From Massilia aquatica (GTDB lineage Bacteria > Pseudomonadota > Gammaproteobacteria > Burkholderiales > Burkholderiaceae_D), in NCBI RefSeq assembly GCF_011682045.1, contig NZ_VVIW01000027.1, positions 25,606 through 89,605 of the forward strand: DNA of 64,000 nt, in the 5' to 3' direction. Shown piece after piece: positions 47,175 to 56,906 of this stretch. Both the position numbers and the translations under genes were made by a program. Below the pieces are notes generated by a model. It did not search any database, was not told where the DNA came from, and saw only the letters and a list, made by a program, of their open reading frames with translations. Position 1 is the stretch's first letter. Each line of letters opens with the position of its first letter.

Positions 47175-48740
47175 ATGCTCTCCTCTGCCACCACGCCTGA
47201 ACACCTCGCTGTCGTCCGCCTGCTCGAGTTGCTGTCCGACAGCACGCCCTGGAACCGATCTCTCTGGGGCATCGGCATCGTGCTGGCGCTCGATGAGCTG
47301 TATGAGGCGTGCGCCGTCATGGCCCAGGGGCATCTGAGCGAGCTTGCCGTCAAGCGCGTGATGGGCTCGCTGAATAAGCGCGTCGGCCTGCATCCGGGCT
47401 TCACGGGCGCCGAAAAGAAGCTGCTGCACCAGCACCTGCAACAGGTGCCGCGTGCGGACAGCGTGGCGCATTACACCATCCGCCAGGTGTCCGCGCTGGT
47501 CTCGGCCGACTACCTGCTCAGATGGGGGCGGGTGGTCGAAGCGGGCAATCTCAATGTGGAGCTGTTTGCGCGCAGCGTGGCCGGCCACCTGCTCGACGCC
47601 GGCTTCTCCGGCCACTACCTGCGCGACTTCATCGGCACCCGCATCGAGGCAAGCCTGGCGCCGTCGCTGGCGCAGCTGTGCGGCGAGCTGCACCGGGAAA
47701 TGATCGCCAGCCCGCCACGCGACATGGAGGTGCTGCTCGCCTTCGGCGCCGTGCCGCGCCTGGTCAATGGCGTGCCGCCGTCCTGGCTGAAAGGCGCGCA
47801 GGTCAGCGACTGGCTGCGGCGCCACGGTGTCGACAGCGCCGCCGTGCGCGCCCCGGTGGCGCTGGTGATCACGGTCAGGGCGCGCGATGCGGCCGGCGCG
47901 GCGCAGCGTGCCCGCAGCGAATCGGACCGCTACGCCGCGCGCGCCTTGCTGGCCACCGGCCTGCACCTGAACCGGCTGCCCACGCTGTGGGTCGCCGGCA
48001 GCGCGGCGCCGTTCGACCTGGACCACGACCGGCGAGGCGTCGAAGTCAAGGAGCTGTACCGCGAAGACCGGATCTTTTGCGCCGACGCCAACCACAGCGT
48101 CGATGCGGCGCTCGACCTGCTCGCCCATCTGGACGGCAGCTCGCCGGTGGCGGCTGTGGCCGGCGGCTGGGGCGCGATCGAAGGCTTGCTGGCCGCGCCC
48201 GCCGACCGCTCCAGCGCGGCCGGCAACCTGGCCAGCCTGGTGACCTGTTCCTTTCCGCGCGCCGAACTGACCAGGCTGGCGCATCTGGTGCGCCAGCAAT
48301 CCCCGGGCCGCTATCCGGAACTCGACAGTGCCGCCAGCAACCGCGCACGCTCGCGCATCGTGGGCGGCATCATCATCGCCGGCGGCATGCCGCCGCTGCC
48401 GGGATTGAGCGACCAGGCCGCCGTGACGCGCATGCGCAAGCTGTTTCACAATCCCAGGGAGGAACTGGCCACCATCCGCGCCGTGATTGCCGATGCGTTT
48501 CACCGGCTGTACCGCCAGCGCAACCTGATTTTGCACGCCGGTAAGCTCGACAGCGTGGCGCTCACCCCCGGCCTGCGCACGGTGGCCAAACTGGCCGGGG
48601 CCGGCATGGACCGGGTCACGCATGGCCATTATGTCCAGCAGATCGAGCCGCTCGACCTGGTTGCCAAGGCGAATATGGCGCTGGCGCTGGTGGACGCCGC
48701 CAACCCGCTCCTGTGCGTCGAACTGCTCGAGACGGACTGA
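47175..48740 (+). CDS. Large protein of unknown function with HEPN-like C-terminal motif
   Basis: 521 residues from ATG 47175 (a TTG at 47148 would add nine). No domain is recognised over most of its length. Near the C-terminus AFHRLYRQRNLILHAGKLD holds R449 to H454 in the R-x4-H pattern of HEPN ribonucleases. It sits in a helical stretch followed by ANMALALVDAANPLL. Similar C-termini occur in uncharacterised proteins near defence genes. No signal peptide or membrane helix is seen. It stands alone between a quinone reductase and rep. Confidence 0.7.
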   Translation: MLSSATTPEHLAVVRLLELLSDSTPWNRSLWGIGIVLALDELYEACAVMAQGHLSELAVKRVMGSLNKRVGLHPGFTGAEKKLLHQHLQQVPRADSVAHYTIRQVSALVSADYLLRWGRVVEAGNLNVELFARSVAGHLLDAGFSGHYLRDFIGTRIEASLAPSLAQLCGELHREMIASPPRDMEVLLAFGAVPRLVNGVPPSWLKGAQVSDWLRRHGVDSAAVRAPVALVITVRARDAAGAAQRARSESDRYAARALLATGLHLNRLPTLWVAGSAAPFDLDHDRRGVEVKELYREDRIFCADANHSVDAALDLLAHLDGSSPVAAVAGGWGAIEGLLAAPADRSSAAGNLASLVTCSFPRAELTRLAHLVRQQSPGRYPELDSAASNRARSRIVGGIIIAGGMPPLPGLSDQAAVTRMRKLFHNPREELATIRAVIADAFHRLYRQRNLILHAGKLDSVALTPGLRTVAKLAGAGMDRVTHGHYVQQIEPLDLVAKANMALALVDAANPLLCVELLETD

Positions 48741-48825
48741 CCCGGCGTGGCCACGATGGCCTCGCGGAAACACCCCGGCGGTACGTTACAATGGACGGTC
48801 GTCCCCCACCAGAGTGCCCCTCCCG

Positions 48826-50886
48826 ATGTCCACCACCCCCAGTTTCGGCCTGAACGTTCCCCAGAGCGAAGCGGTCATGTACCTCGACGGTCCCTGCCTG
48901 GTGCTGGCCGGCGCCGGCTCGGGCAAGACGCGCGTCATCACCCAGAAGATCGCGCACCTGATCGAAGACCGCGGCTACGATCCGCGCACCATCGCCGCCC
49001 TGACCTTCACCAACAAGGCCGCGCTCGAAATGCAGGAACGCATCGCCAAGCTGCTCAAGCAGCCGCGCCAGGCCAAGCAGTTGACCGTCTCCACCTTCCA
49101 CTCGCTGGGCGTGAAAATCCTGCGCCAGGAAGCGGCCGGCGTGGGCCTGAAGGACCGCTTTTCGATCATGGACAGCGACGATTGCTTCGGCCTGGTCCAG
49201 GATCTGGCCATCACCACCGACAAGCAGCTGATCCGCAGCATCCAGAATTCCATTTCGCTGTGGAAAAATGCCCTGGTCGACCCGGAAGACGCGATTCGCG
49301 ACGCCAGGGATGAAGACGAAGCCTCGGCCGCGCGCGTGTTCCGCAGCTATGTGGCGACCCTGGCGGCCTATCAGGCGGTCGACTTCGACGACCTGATCCG
49401 CTTGCCGGTGGAATTGTTCCGCAACAACGATCCGATCCGCGACAAATGGCAGCGCCGCCTGCGCTACCTGCTCATGGACGAGTATCAGGACACCAACACC
49501 TGCCAGTACGAACTGGTCAAACTGCTGGTCACCGGCATCGGCAAGAAGCCGATGTTTACCGCCGTGGGCGACGACGACCAGGCCATCTACGCCTGGCGCG
49601 GCGCCTCGGTGGAAAACCTGAAAACCCTGGGCGACGATTTTCCGGACTTGCGCGTCATCAAGCTCGAACAGAATTACCGTTCCACCACGCGCATCTTGCA
49701 GGCGGCCAACGCGGTCATCTCGAACAATCCCAAGCTGTTCGAAAAAGCCCTGTGGTCCGAACACGGACTGGGCGAGCCGATCACCGTGCTCGGCATGCAG
49801 ACCGACGACCAGGAAGCCGAGCAGGTGGCGATCATGATCTCAAGCGACCGCTTCCAGCGCAAGAACAAGTGGTCCGATTACGCCATTTTGTATCGCGGCA
49901 ACCACCAGGCGCGCGTGATCGAGCAATGCCTGCGCAAGGAACGCATTCCGTACACGATTTCGGGCGGCCAGAGTTTTTTCGACAAGGCTGAAATCAAGGA
50001 CATCATCAGCTACCTGCGCCTGATCGCCAACGATGGCGACGACCCGGCCTTCATTCGCGCCGTCACCACGCCCAAGCGCGGGGTCGGCATGGCCACCCTG
50101 GAAGTGCTGGGGGCGTTTTCCAAGCAGTGGAACTGTTCGCTGTTCGAAGCGACCTTCAAGGGCGGCATCGAAGCGAAGCTGCCGGACCGCCAGTTGTTGC
50201 CCTTGCGCGCTTTTTGCAACTTCATCAACCAGCTCGAAGCGCGCGCCAGCCGCCCCGGTCCATCCGGCAGCGGCGAGAACGCGGCTGCGGTGCTCGACGA
50301 CATGATGAAAGAGATCGCCTACGAGAGTTATCTGTACGATACCTTCGATGACCGCGCCGCGCAAAGCAAGTGGCAGAACGTGCTCGAATTTACCAACTGG
50401 CTCAAGGAGCGCGGCTGCGGCGGCAAGGATAAATCCGGCGACGAAAAGAACCTGCTGGAACTGACCCAGATGGTCGCCTTGATGAGCATGCTGGAAGGCA
50501 AGGACGAAGAGCCCGACGCGGTACGCATGTCGACCCTGCACGCGTCCAAGGGACTCGAGTTTCCGCACGTCTTCCTGGTCGGGGTGGAGGAGGGCATCCT
50601 GCCGCACAAGGGCGATCCGGATGCGTCGGTGGAAACCATCGGCGCGCGCATCCAGGAAGAGCGGCGCCTGATGTACGTGGGCATCACACGCGCCCAGCGC
50701 ACCTTGTACATTACCTGGTGCAAGAAGCGCAAGCGCGCCGGCGAACAGGTGCATTGCGATGTCTCGCGTTTCATTAAGGAAATGGCACTCGACGTCGGCG
50801 ATGCTGCGCCGACCGAAGCCGAAACGATTTCGCCCAAGGACCGCCTGGCCAGCCTGAAGGCCCTGCTAGCAACACCCAAAACTTAA
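48826..50886 (+). CDS. rep: ATP-dependent DNA helicase Rep
   Basis: 686 residues of UvrD/Rep superfamily 1. Walker A is in VLAGAGSGKTRVITQKI (about residue 30), then TFTNKAALEMQERI, LLMDEYQDTN, VGDDDQAIYAWRGA, LEQNYRST and, towards the end, STLHASKGLEFPHVFLVG and MYVGITRAQRTLYI. Length and the motif DDQ(A/S)IY with the FEKALWSE region favour Rep over UvrD. Rep moves 3' to 5' and removes proteins ahead of forks. ATG 48826 was chosen by homology. The frame is open further upstream, overlapping the previous gene. Confidence 0.93.
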   Translation: MSTTPSFGLNVPQSEAVMYLDGPCLVLAGAGSGKTRVITQKIAHLIEDRGYDPRTIAALTFTNKAALEMQERIAKLLKQPRQAKQLTVSTFHSLGVKILRQEAAGVGLKDRFSIMDSDDCFGLVQDLAITTDKQLIRSIQNSISLWKNALVDPEDAIRDARDEDEASAARVFRSYVATLAAYQAVDFDDLIRLPVELFRNNDPIRDKWQRRLRYLLMDEYQDTNTCQYELVKLLVTGIGKKPMFTAVGDDDQAIYAWRGASVENLKTLGDDFPDLRVIKLEQNYRSTTRILQAANAVISNNPKLFEKALWSEHGLGEPITVLGMQTDDQEAEQVAIMISSDRFQRKNKWSDYAILYRGNHQARVIEQCLRKERIPYTISGGQSFFDKAEIKDIISYLRLIANDGDDPAFIRAVTTPKRGVGMATLEVLGAFSKQWNCSLFEATFKGGIEAKLPDRQLLPLRAFCNFINQLEARASRPGPSGSGENAAAVLDDMMKEIAYESYLYDTFDDRAAQSKWQNVLEFTNWLKERGCGGKDKSGDEKNLLELTQMVALMSMLEGKDEEPDAVRMSTLHASKGLEFPHVFLVGVEEGILPHKGDPDASVETIGARIQEERRLMYVGITRAQRTLYITWCKKRKRAGEQVHCDVSRFIKEMALDVGDAAPTEAETISPKDRLASLKALLATPKT

Positions 50887-50923
50887 CACTCGGCAGCACC
50901 TCACAGAAGTGCTAGGATGGACC

Positions 50924-50955
50924 GGCGCGTCGCCTTGGCGCGTCGCCTTGGCGCG
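50924..50955 (+). repeat. Short tandem repeat
   Basis: Two exact copies of GGCGCGTCGCCTT (50924-50936 and 50937-50949) plus a partial third, directly before the ribosome-binding site of the Cache-domain gene. It could influence expression of that gene, and copy number may vary by slippage. Confidence 0.7.
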
Positions 50956-50975
50956 CTTCGCCGAAGGGAGTTTCC

Positions 50976-51449
50976 ATGTTGACATTCGCTGTCGTGCCGC
51001 GCCGCCTGATCGCCGGCGCCATGCTGTCCCTGTGCGTCGCCCTGCCTGCCAGCGCCGACGAGTTTGCCACCAAGCCGGAAGCCGAAGCCATGGTCAAGAA
51101 AACCATCGCCTTCATGAAGGCCAACGGCAAGGACAAGACCTACAGCGAGATCAACCGCAAGGATGGTCCCTTCACCGACCGCGACCTGTACATGGTGGCT
51201 TACGGCTTCGATGGCGTGGTGCGCGCGCATGGTGCCAATCCGAAAATGTTGAACAAGAATCTGATGGAGTTGAACGACATCGACGGCAAGGCTTTCGTGA
51301 AAGAACGGGTTGAGATGGCAAAAAAGAATCCTTCTTTTTGGCAAGAATATAAGTTCACTAATCCGGTGAGCGGTAAGATTGAACCTAAGGCAATGTATTG
51401 CCAGCCAACCGAGGATGTGATCGTCTGCGGTGGTGTTTATTTGCGATAA
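50976..51449 (+). CDS. Secreted single-Cache-domain protein
   Basis: 157 residues. A signal peptide (RRLIAGAMLSLCVALPASADE) is followed by a small Cache-like domain (sCache_2 type): AMVKKTIAFMKANGKDKTYSEINRKDGPFTDRDLYMVAYGFDG...GANPKMLNKN. As a free-standing periplasmic protein it may bind a small ligand and present it to a membrane receptor. The last third of the gene is visibly lower in GC than the start. Confidence 0.8.
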   Translation: MLTFAVVPRRLIAGAMLSLCVALPASADEFATKPEAEAMVKKTIAFMKANGKDKTYSEINRKDGPFTDRDLYMVAYGFDGVVRAHGANPKMLNKNLMELNDIDGKAFVKERVEMAKKNPSFWQEYKFTNPVSGKIEPKAMYCQPTEDVIVCGGVYLR

Positions 51450-51474
51450 ATTGCACGCACGATTCAAATTTTGT

Positions 51475-51503
51475 TTGACGGTAACTTCCGAGTTTGAAAT
51501 ACT
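51475..51503 (+). promoter_or_regulatory. Promoter of protease 1 (shared motif)
   Basis: TTGACG (51475-51480), 17-bp spacer, AATACT (51498-51503). The spacer ends with TTTGA, so the full pattern is TTTGACG-N12-TTTGAAATACT. The same pattern stands before the other two protease genes (54212-54240 and 58604-58632), each about 100 bp before the start codon. Confidence 0.7.
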
Positions 51504-51617
51504 GAATTCACCGCCGGCGCCTGCGCCCGCCACTTTCCGAATCCGCCTTCCGGTGCCGTGTTCCGTGCCGGTTGCGCGTCATTTGGACCCCTTCACTTCC
51601 AATGACGAGCACACAGC

Positions 51618-54062
51618 ATGGCGACCGTATCCGACATCACCGTAACACCCACCTCCGGCCTGATCCACATCGATGCCTTGCTCGACACCGGGCCCGACTG
51701 GAACTACCTCACGCCCGCCGGCAACACCATCCTGTACACCTTCTCGGTCGCCTCCGGCAATGAAGCGACGCAGGGCGGCCAGACCGCGTTTTCCGCGTCC
51801 CAGCAAACCCATGCGCGCGCGGCTTTCGCGGTGCTGGCGGCGCTGACCGGCATTGTGTTTACCGAAACGGTGAGCGGCGCCACAGCCGATGTGCACCTGG
51901 CCGCGATCAATATCGCGGGCGTCAACACGAGCGGACTGTGCAGCTGGAATTCGAGCTACAACTACAGCGGCAACACCGTCACCGCCTACGACGCGCAAGC
52001 CTATGTCTATCTCGACAATGTCGAGTTCGCGGCGACGAATAGCAACCTGGCGCCCGGCACCACTGGTTTCCAGACCCTGCTGCATGAACTGGGCCACATG
52101 ATCGGCCTGAAGCATCCGTTCGAGGGCAGCACCCACCTGGCGCCCGGCGACGACAATACGTCCAACACCTTGCTGTCGTACACCAACGTGGGCGGTCCGT
52201 ACGCCGACTTCAGCCCGTACGACATCGCGGCCCTCAAGTGGCTGTACGGCGGCGATGGCCTGGGCGGCGCGCTCGGCATCAACTCGACCGGCGGCGGGCG
52301 CTACCTCGCCGGCACCAGCTTTTCCGATACCTTGACCGGCAGCGCCGCCAACGACAAACTCGAAGGCGACGGCGGCGACGACATACTCAACGGCGGCGGC
52401 GGCACCGATACCGCCGTGTTCCGCGGCAATTTCGGGTCCTACACCGTGCTCGATCTCGGCGGCGGCAGCGTGCGCGTGATCGGCGCCGACGGCAGCGACA
52501 CCCTGAACTCGGTCGAACTGCTCAAGTTCGACGACCAGAGCGTGCAGGCGCCCAACGTGGCGACGCCGCCACCGCCGGGCGACACCACCGCGCCGGCTGC
52601 GCCGACCGCCAGCCTGGTCAAGAACGCCGCCGGTTTCGTCGCCGGCAACCAGCCGCTTGTGGGCGGCTTGGCTGAAGGCAACGCCAAGGTCGAGGTGCTC
52701 AGCGGCACCAGCGTGGTCGCCACCGCCATGGCCAGCTCCGGCGGCACCTGGTCGGTCGCCACCGCGGTCCTGGCCGACGGCCTGAACCAGACCTTGACGG
52801 TGCGCGCCACCGATGCCGCCGGCAATGTCTCGCTGCCCAGCGCGGCGCTGCAGTTCAGCGTCGACACCGTGGCCCCGGCGGCCCCGACGGCGACCGTGAA
52901 TGTCTCGTCCAACGGCGCGGTCCTGTTTAGCGGTAACGGCGAAGCCGGCAGCACGATCCGCCTGACCAACGCCAACGCCGTCATCGCCGAAGGCACGGTC
53001 GGCGCCGGCGGCAGCTGGAGCCTGGGCGGCACGACCCTGGCCAATGGCAACTACGACGTCACCGTGAGCGCGATCGACAAGGCCGACAACAGCAGCGTGG
53101 CCAACAAGCACCTGCTGTTTGCGGTCGGGTCCAGCACCAATCTCGGCGGCACCTCCGGCAACGATACCCTGCTGCCGACTGCGGGCAACAACGTCATCGA
53201 CGGCGGCGCCGGCACCGACACGGCCAACTACACCGGCCCGCGCGGCAATTACGATGTGGTGCGCGACGACAGCGGTTTCGTGGTCACCGCCCGCAGCGGC
53301 ACCGACGGCACCGACCTGCTGCGCAATGTCGAAGCGGTCAAGTTCAGCGACAGCACCCTCAAGCTCGAATACGACGACGTGGTGCAGGCGCTGTACCTGG
53401 CCTACTTCGGGCGCGCGGCCGATTCGGGCGGCTTGTCGTCCTTCCAGTCGCAACTGAGCCAGTTGGACGCGCCGTACACATTTTCCGCCGTCAGCGCAGC
53501 CTATGACAAGAATGCCGGCCTGCACAGCCTGATCGACAGCTTCGGCGCCAGCGCCGAATCGGCCGCCCTGTATCCGGGCAGCACCGCCAGCTTCATCGCC
53601 GCGGTCTACCAGAACATCTTCAACCGCGCCCCGGACGCCGGCGGCGCGGCGTTCTGGACCAACGCCATCGACAGCGGCAACCTGTCGCGCGCCAACGCCT
53701 CGCTGTCGATCATGGCCGGGGCGCTGGCGAATACCACGACCCAGGGCGTACTCGACGGCAAGCTGGTCAACAACAAGATCACCATCGCCTCCGACTTCAC
53801 CCTGGCCATCGATACCCCGGCTGAACTGAATGCCTATGTCGGCAACGGCGCCGCCGCCACGGTGCGCACCATGCTCGGCACGGTCACCGCCACCACCGAT
53901 ATCGCGGCCTTCCAGGCCACCATCGCCAGCACCTTGCTCAAGATGAGCGGCGCCGGGGTGCAGACCGCGGCCTCAGCGTCGCTGTACGAAGCCGAACTGC
54001 CGGCCCAGCCGGTGACCCTGGTCGGATGGCACGCCATGTCCATGACCGACCTGCCGCTATAA
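51618..54062 (+). CDS. M10-like metalloprotease with Ig-like repeats and DUF4214 (protease 1)
   Basis: 814 residues, with no N-terminal signal. The domains in order are as follows. A protease domain has the zinc motif HELGHMIGLKHPF (His156). A calcium-binding repeat (NDKLEGDGGDDILNGGGG) lies near residues 245-265. Two Ig-like bacterial repeats span about 325-505 (DTTAPAAPTASL..., DTVAPAAPTATV...). A second RTX-like segment is near 515-535. DUF4214 runs from about 588 (VVQALYLAYFGRAADSGG). The Met-turn position reads LLSY, not MSY. The pattern suggests type I secretion with a C-terminal signal. It has no Shine-Dalgarno before the ATG. Confidence 0.85.
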   Translation: MATVSDITVTPTSGLIHIDALLDTGPDWNYLTPAGNTILYTFSVASGNEATQGGQTAFSASQQTHARAAFAVLAALTGIVFTETVSGATADVHLAAINIAGVNTSGLCSWNSSYNYSGNTVTAYDAQAYVYLDNVEFAATNSNLAPGTTGFQTLLHELGHMIGLKHPFEGSTHLAPGDDNTSNTLLSYTNVGGPYADFSPYDIAALKWLYGGDGLGGALGINSTGGGRYLAGTSFSDTLTGSAANDKLEGDGGDDILNGGGGTDTAVFRGNFGSYTVLDLGGGSVRVIGADGSDTLNSVELLKFDDQSVQAPNVATPPPPGDTTAPAAPTASLVKNAAGFVAGNQPLVGGLAEGNAKVEVLSGTSVVATAMASSGGTWSVATAVLADGLNQTLTVRATDAAGNVSLPSAALQFSVDTVAPAAPTATVNVSSNGAVLFSGNGEAGSTIRLTNANAVIAEGTVGAGGSWSLGGTTLANGNYDVTVSAIDKADNSSVANKHLLFAVGSSTNLGGTSGNDTLLPTAGNNVIDGGAGTDTANYTGPRGNYDVVRDDSGFVVTARSGTDGTDLLRNVEAVKFSDSTLKLEYDDVVQALYLAYFGRAADSGGLSSFQSQLSQLDAPYTFSAVSAAYDKNAGLHSLIDSFGASAESAALYPGSTASFIAAVYQNIFNRAPDAGGAAFWTNAIDSGNLSRANASLSIMAGALANTTTQGVLDGKLVNNKITIASDFTLAIDTPAELNAYVGNGAAATVRTMLGTVTATTDIAAFQATIASTLLKMSGAGVQTAASASLYEAELPAQPVTLVGWHAMSMTDLPL

Positions 54063-54095
54063 CGGCTGTAACTACCGCAGCCGTTCGTGCCTGAG

Positions 54096-54131
54096 GCCGG
54101 CGTCACCCCTTGCGGGCGGCGCCGGCTTTTT
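54096..54131 (+). terminator. Intrinsic terminator after protease 1
   Basis: GCCGGCG (54096-54102) pairs with CGCCGGC (54120-54126), followed at once by TTTTT. A second, 12-bp palindrome without a T-run (GCGTGCGGGCGG / CCGCCCGCACGC) follows at 54137-54162. An earlier ACGGCTG / CAGCCGT pair is at 54062-54084. Confidence 0.75.
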
Positions 54132-54211
54132 GCCATGCGTGCGGGCGGCTCCGCCCGCACGCCCGCAGCCGCCCGTCGTGCACAGCCGACAATGCACATA
54201 TCATAATAAAT

Positions 54212-54240
54212 TTGACGTCATTACATAAATTTGGAATACT
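54212..54240 (+). promoter_or_regulatory. Promoter of protease 2 (shared motif)
   Basis: TTGACG (54212-54217), 17-bp spacer, AATACT (54235-54240), with TTTGG before the -10: TTTGACG-N12-TTTGGAATACT. The leader of about 100 nt after it can fold into a hairpin (TTCCAAA near 54270 with TTTGGAA near 54310). Confidence 0.7.
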
Positions 54241-54344
54241 GCGCGGCTTGTCGAGCAAACGCGGCAACCTTCCAAATCTGTTGCCGGGCGCTCAGCGCCG
54301 GTTCGAGTTTGGAAACCTTTCCATATTCAACCTGAGTGCACCGC

Positions 54345-56906
54345 ATGCCTAATGTTTCCGATCTCGACACCGTCCTCTCCGGCCTGAACCACATTGACGC
54401 CCTGCTCGGTGGCGGCCCCGACTGGAACTATCTGACGCCTGCCGGCAACACCATCCGCTACACCTTTTCGATCGCTTCCCACAACGAGGGCGAGCACAGC
54501 GCCGCAAACGGCCTGATGGCCTTCAGCGCCGGCCAGCAGGCGGGCGCGCGCGCGGCCATGGCGACGCTGAGCGCGATCACCGGCATCGTGTTCGCCGAAA
54601 CCGCCGATGGCGGCGCCGCCGACGTGCACCTGGCCGCCAGGGACCTGGGCGGCGGCACGGCCGGCCTGGCCAGCTGGGGTTCCAGCATCTCGTACTCGGG
54701 AGAGAGCCTGCTCGGCTACAGCGCCAGGGCCTATGTGTACCTGGACGATGTGGCCGCCGCCCTGCCCGCGAACGCGACCCTGGCGCCCGGCTCGGGCGGC
54801 CTGCAGATCCTGCTGCACGAGCTGGGCCACATGATGGGCCTGAAGCACCCGTTCGACGACGCGATCCGCTTGCCGGCCGCCGAGGACAACAGCAGCAACA
54901 CGCTGCTGTCGTACACCAACAAGGGCGGTCCTTACGCCACCTTCAGCCCGTACGACGTGGCGGCCCTGAACTGGCTGTACGGCGGCGACGGCCTGGGCGG
55001 CGCGCTCGGCATGAATGCAAGCGGCGGCGGGCGCTTTGTCACCGGTACCAGCCTGGCCGACACCCTCAGCGGCGGCGCCGCCAACGACCGCCTCGAAGGC
55101 GACGGCGGCAACGATACGCTCAACGGCGGCAGCGGGACCGATACCGCCGTCTTCCGCGGCAAGTTCGCCGCCTATACCTTTACCGATCTGGGCGGCGGCA
55201 AGCTGCGCGTGAGCGGCGCCGACGGCGTCGATACCCTGAGTTCGGTCGAAGTGCTGGCATTCGACGACCGCAGCGTGCCGTCGAACCAGGTACTGCCACC
55301 GCCGGTGGTCACGCCGCCGCCAGTGGTCACCCCGCCGCCGGTCGTGACCCCGCCGCCGGTCGTGACGCCGCCAGTCGTGACGCCACCGCCGGTCGTCACG
55401 CCGCCGGCCGACACCAGCGCCCCGGCCGCGCCGACGGCCAGCGTGGACAAGAACCCCAACGGTTTCGTGTCCGGCAATAAGCCTGTGGTGAGCGGCAGCG
55501 CCGAAGCCAATGCCAGGATCGATGTGTACAGCGGCGCCACGCTGGTGGCCAGCACCAAGGCCGGCGCCGGCGGCACCTACGCGGTGGCCACCGCCGCCCT
55601 TGCCGATGGCCTGAACCTGGCGCTCACCGTGCGCGCCACCGATGCCGCCGGCAATGTCTCGGCCGCGAGCGCGGCACTGGCGCTCAGCGTCGATACCGTG
55701 GCGCCGGCGGCGCCATCAGGCAACGCGCTGCTCGGCGCCGGCGGCGTGGTCCGCTTCAGCGGCAGCGGCGACGCCGGCAACACGATCCGCCTGAGCAATG
55801 CCGGCGCCATCCTCGCCGAAGGCACGGTTGGCGCGGACGGCAAATGGAGCCTGGGCGGCAGTGTGCTGGCCGACGGCAATTACGACGTCCTCGTCAGCGC
55901 GTTCGACAAGGCCGGCAACACCAGCGCCTCCGCCAAGCACCTGCTGTTTGCGCTGGGCGCGGCGACCCCGGCCGACGGCGGCGCCGTCACTGGCACCACC
56001 GGCAACGACTTCCTGCAGCCGACCAGCGGCAATAACCTCATCGATGGCCTGGGCGGCACCGATTCGGTCCGCTACAACGGCCCGCGCGGCAACTATTACG
56101 TGGTGCGCGATGAGCACGGCTTCGTCGTGACCGACAAAACCGGCAGCGGCGGCGTGGACCTGCTGCGCAATGTCGAAGCCATCCGTTTCGACGGCGGCGT
56201 TCTCCAGTTCGACTACGACGACGTGGTGCAGGCGCTCTACCTGGCCTACTTCGGGCGCGCCGCCGATTCGGGCGGACTCGAATCGTTTCAGGCGCAGTTG
56301 AGCGTGCTGAAGGCGCCGCTGACGTTTTCGGCCATCAGCGCGGCCTACGCCGACAATGCGGGTTTGCACGGCCTGATCGACAGCTTCGGCGCCAGCGCCG
56401 AATCGGCGGCGCTGTATCCGGGCAGCACGGCCAGCTTTATCGCGGCGGTCTACCAGAACATCTTCAACCGCGCTCCGGACGCCGGCGGCGCCGCGTTCTG
56501 GACCAACGCGATCGAGAGCGGCAACCTGTCGCGCGCCAACGCCTCGCTCTCGATCATGGCCGGCGCGCTGGAAAACACCACTGCCCAGGGCGTACTCGAC
56601 GGCAAGCTGGTCAACAACAAGATCACCCTGGCCTCCGACTTCACCCTGGCCATCGATAGCTCGGCTGAAGTGAACGGCTACATGGGCAACAATGCGGCGG
56701 CCACGGTGCGCGCCATGCTCGGCACGGTCACGGCGGCGACCGATATCGCCGCCTTCCAGGCCACCATCGCCAGCACCTTGCTGAAAATGAGCGTCAGCGG
56801 CGCGCAAAGCGGCGCTTTCTGGTCCGGCCACGACGCCCTGGTGCCGGGCGAGCATATCGCCCTGGTCGGGCTGGACACGACGTCCTGGACCGATTTGCCG
56901 TATTAG
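54345..56906 (+). CDS. M10-like metalloprotease with DUF4214 (protease 2)
   Basis: 853 residues, a close paralogue of the gene at 51618. The zinc motif HELGHMMGLKHPF begins at His158, and the Met-turn again reads LLSY. The RTX-like segment (NDRLEGDGGNDTLNGGSG) follows, then a PVVTPP-repeat linker, two Ig-like repeats, a second RTX-like segment and DUF4214 from about residue 627. The start at ATG 54345 gives MPNVSDLDT, matching the other family members (M-x-x-VSD). GTG 54336 is less likely. No signal peptide is present. The C-terminus IALVGLDTTSWTDLPY resembles that of protease 1. Confidence 0.85.
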   Translation: MPNVSDLDTVLSGLNHIDALLGGGPDWNYLTPAGNTIRYTFSIASHNEGEHSAANGLMAFSAGQQAGARAAMATLSAITGIVFAETADGGAADVHLAARDLGGGTAGLASWGSSISYSGESLLGYSARAYVYLDDVAAALPANATLAPGSGGLQILLHELGHMMGLKHPFDDAIRLPAAEDNSSNTLLSYTNKGGPYATFSPYDVAALNWLYGGDGLGGALGMNASGGGRFVTGTSLADTLSGGAANDRLEGDGGNDTLNGGSGTDTAVFRGKFAAYTFTDLGGGKLRVSGADGVDTLSSVEVLAFDDRSVPSNQVLPPPVVTPPPVVTPPPVVTPPPVVTPPVVTPPPVVTPPADTSAPAAPTASVDKNPNGFVSGNKPVVSGSAEANARIDVYSGATLVASTKAGAGGTYAVATAALADGLNLALTVRATDAAGNVSAASAALALSVDTVAPAAPSGNALLGAGGVVRFSGSGDAGNTIRLSNAGAILAEGTVGADGKWSLGGSVLADGNYDVLVSAFDKAGNTSASAKHLLFALGAATPADGGAVTGTTGNDFLQPTSGNNLIDGLGGTDSVRYNGPRGNYYVVRDEHGFVVTDKTGSGGVDLLRNVEAIRFDGGVLQFDYDDVVQALYLAYFGRAADSGGLESFQAQLSVLKAPLTFSAISAAYADNAGLHGLIDSFGASAESAALYPGSTASFIAAVYQNIFNRAPDAGGAAFWTNAIESGNLSRANASLSIMAGALENTTAQGVLDGKLVNNKITLASDFTLAIDSSAEVNGYMGNNAAATVRAMLGTVTAATDIAAFQATIASTLLKMSVSGAQSGAFWSGHDALVPGEHIALVGLDTTSWTDLPY
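55296..55410 (+). repeat. PVVTPP-coding tandem repeat
   Basis: Six to seven near-identical 15-18 bp units encode a Pro-Val-Val-Thr-Pro linker between the protease/RTX part and the Ig-like domains of protease 2. Proteases 1 and 3 lack it. Confidence 0.85.
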
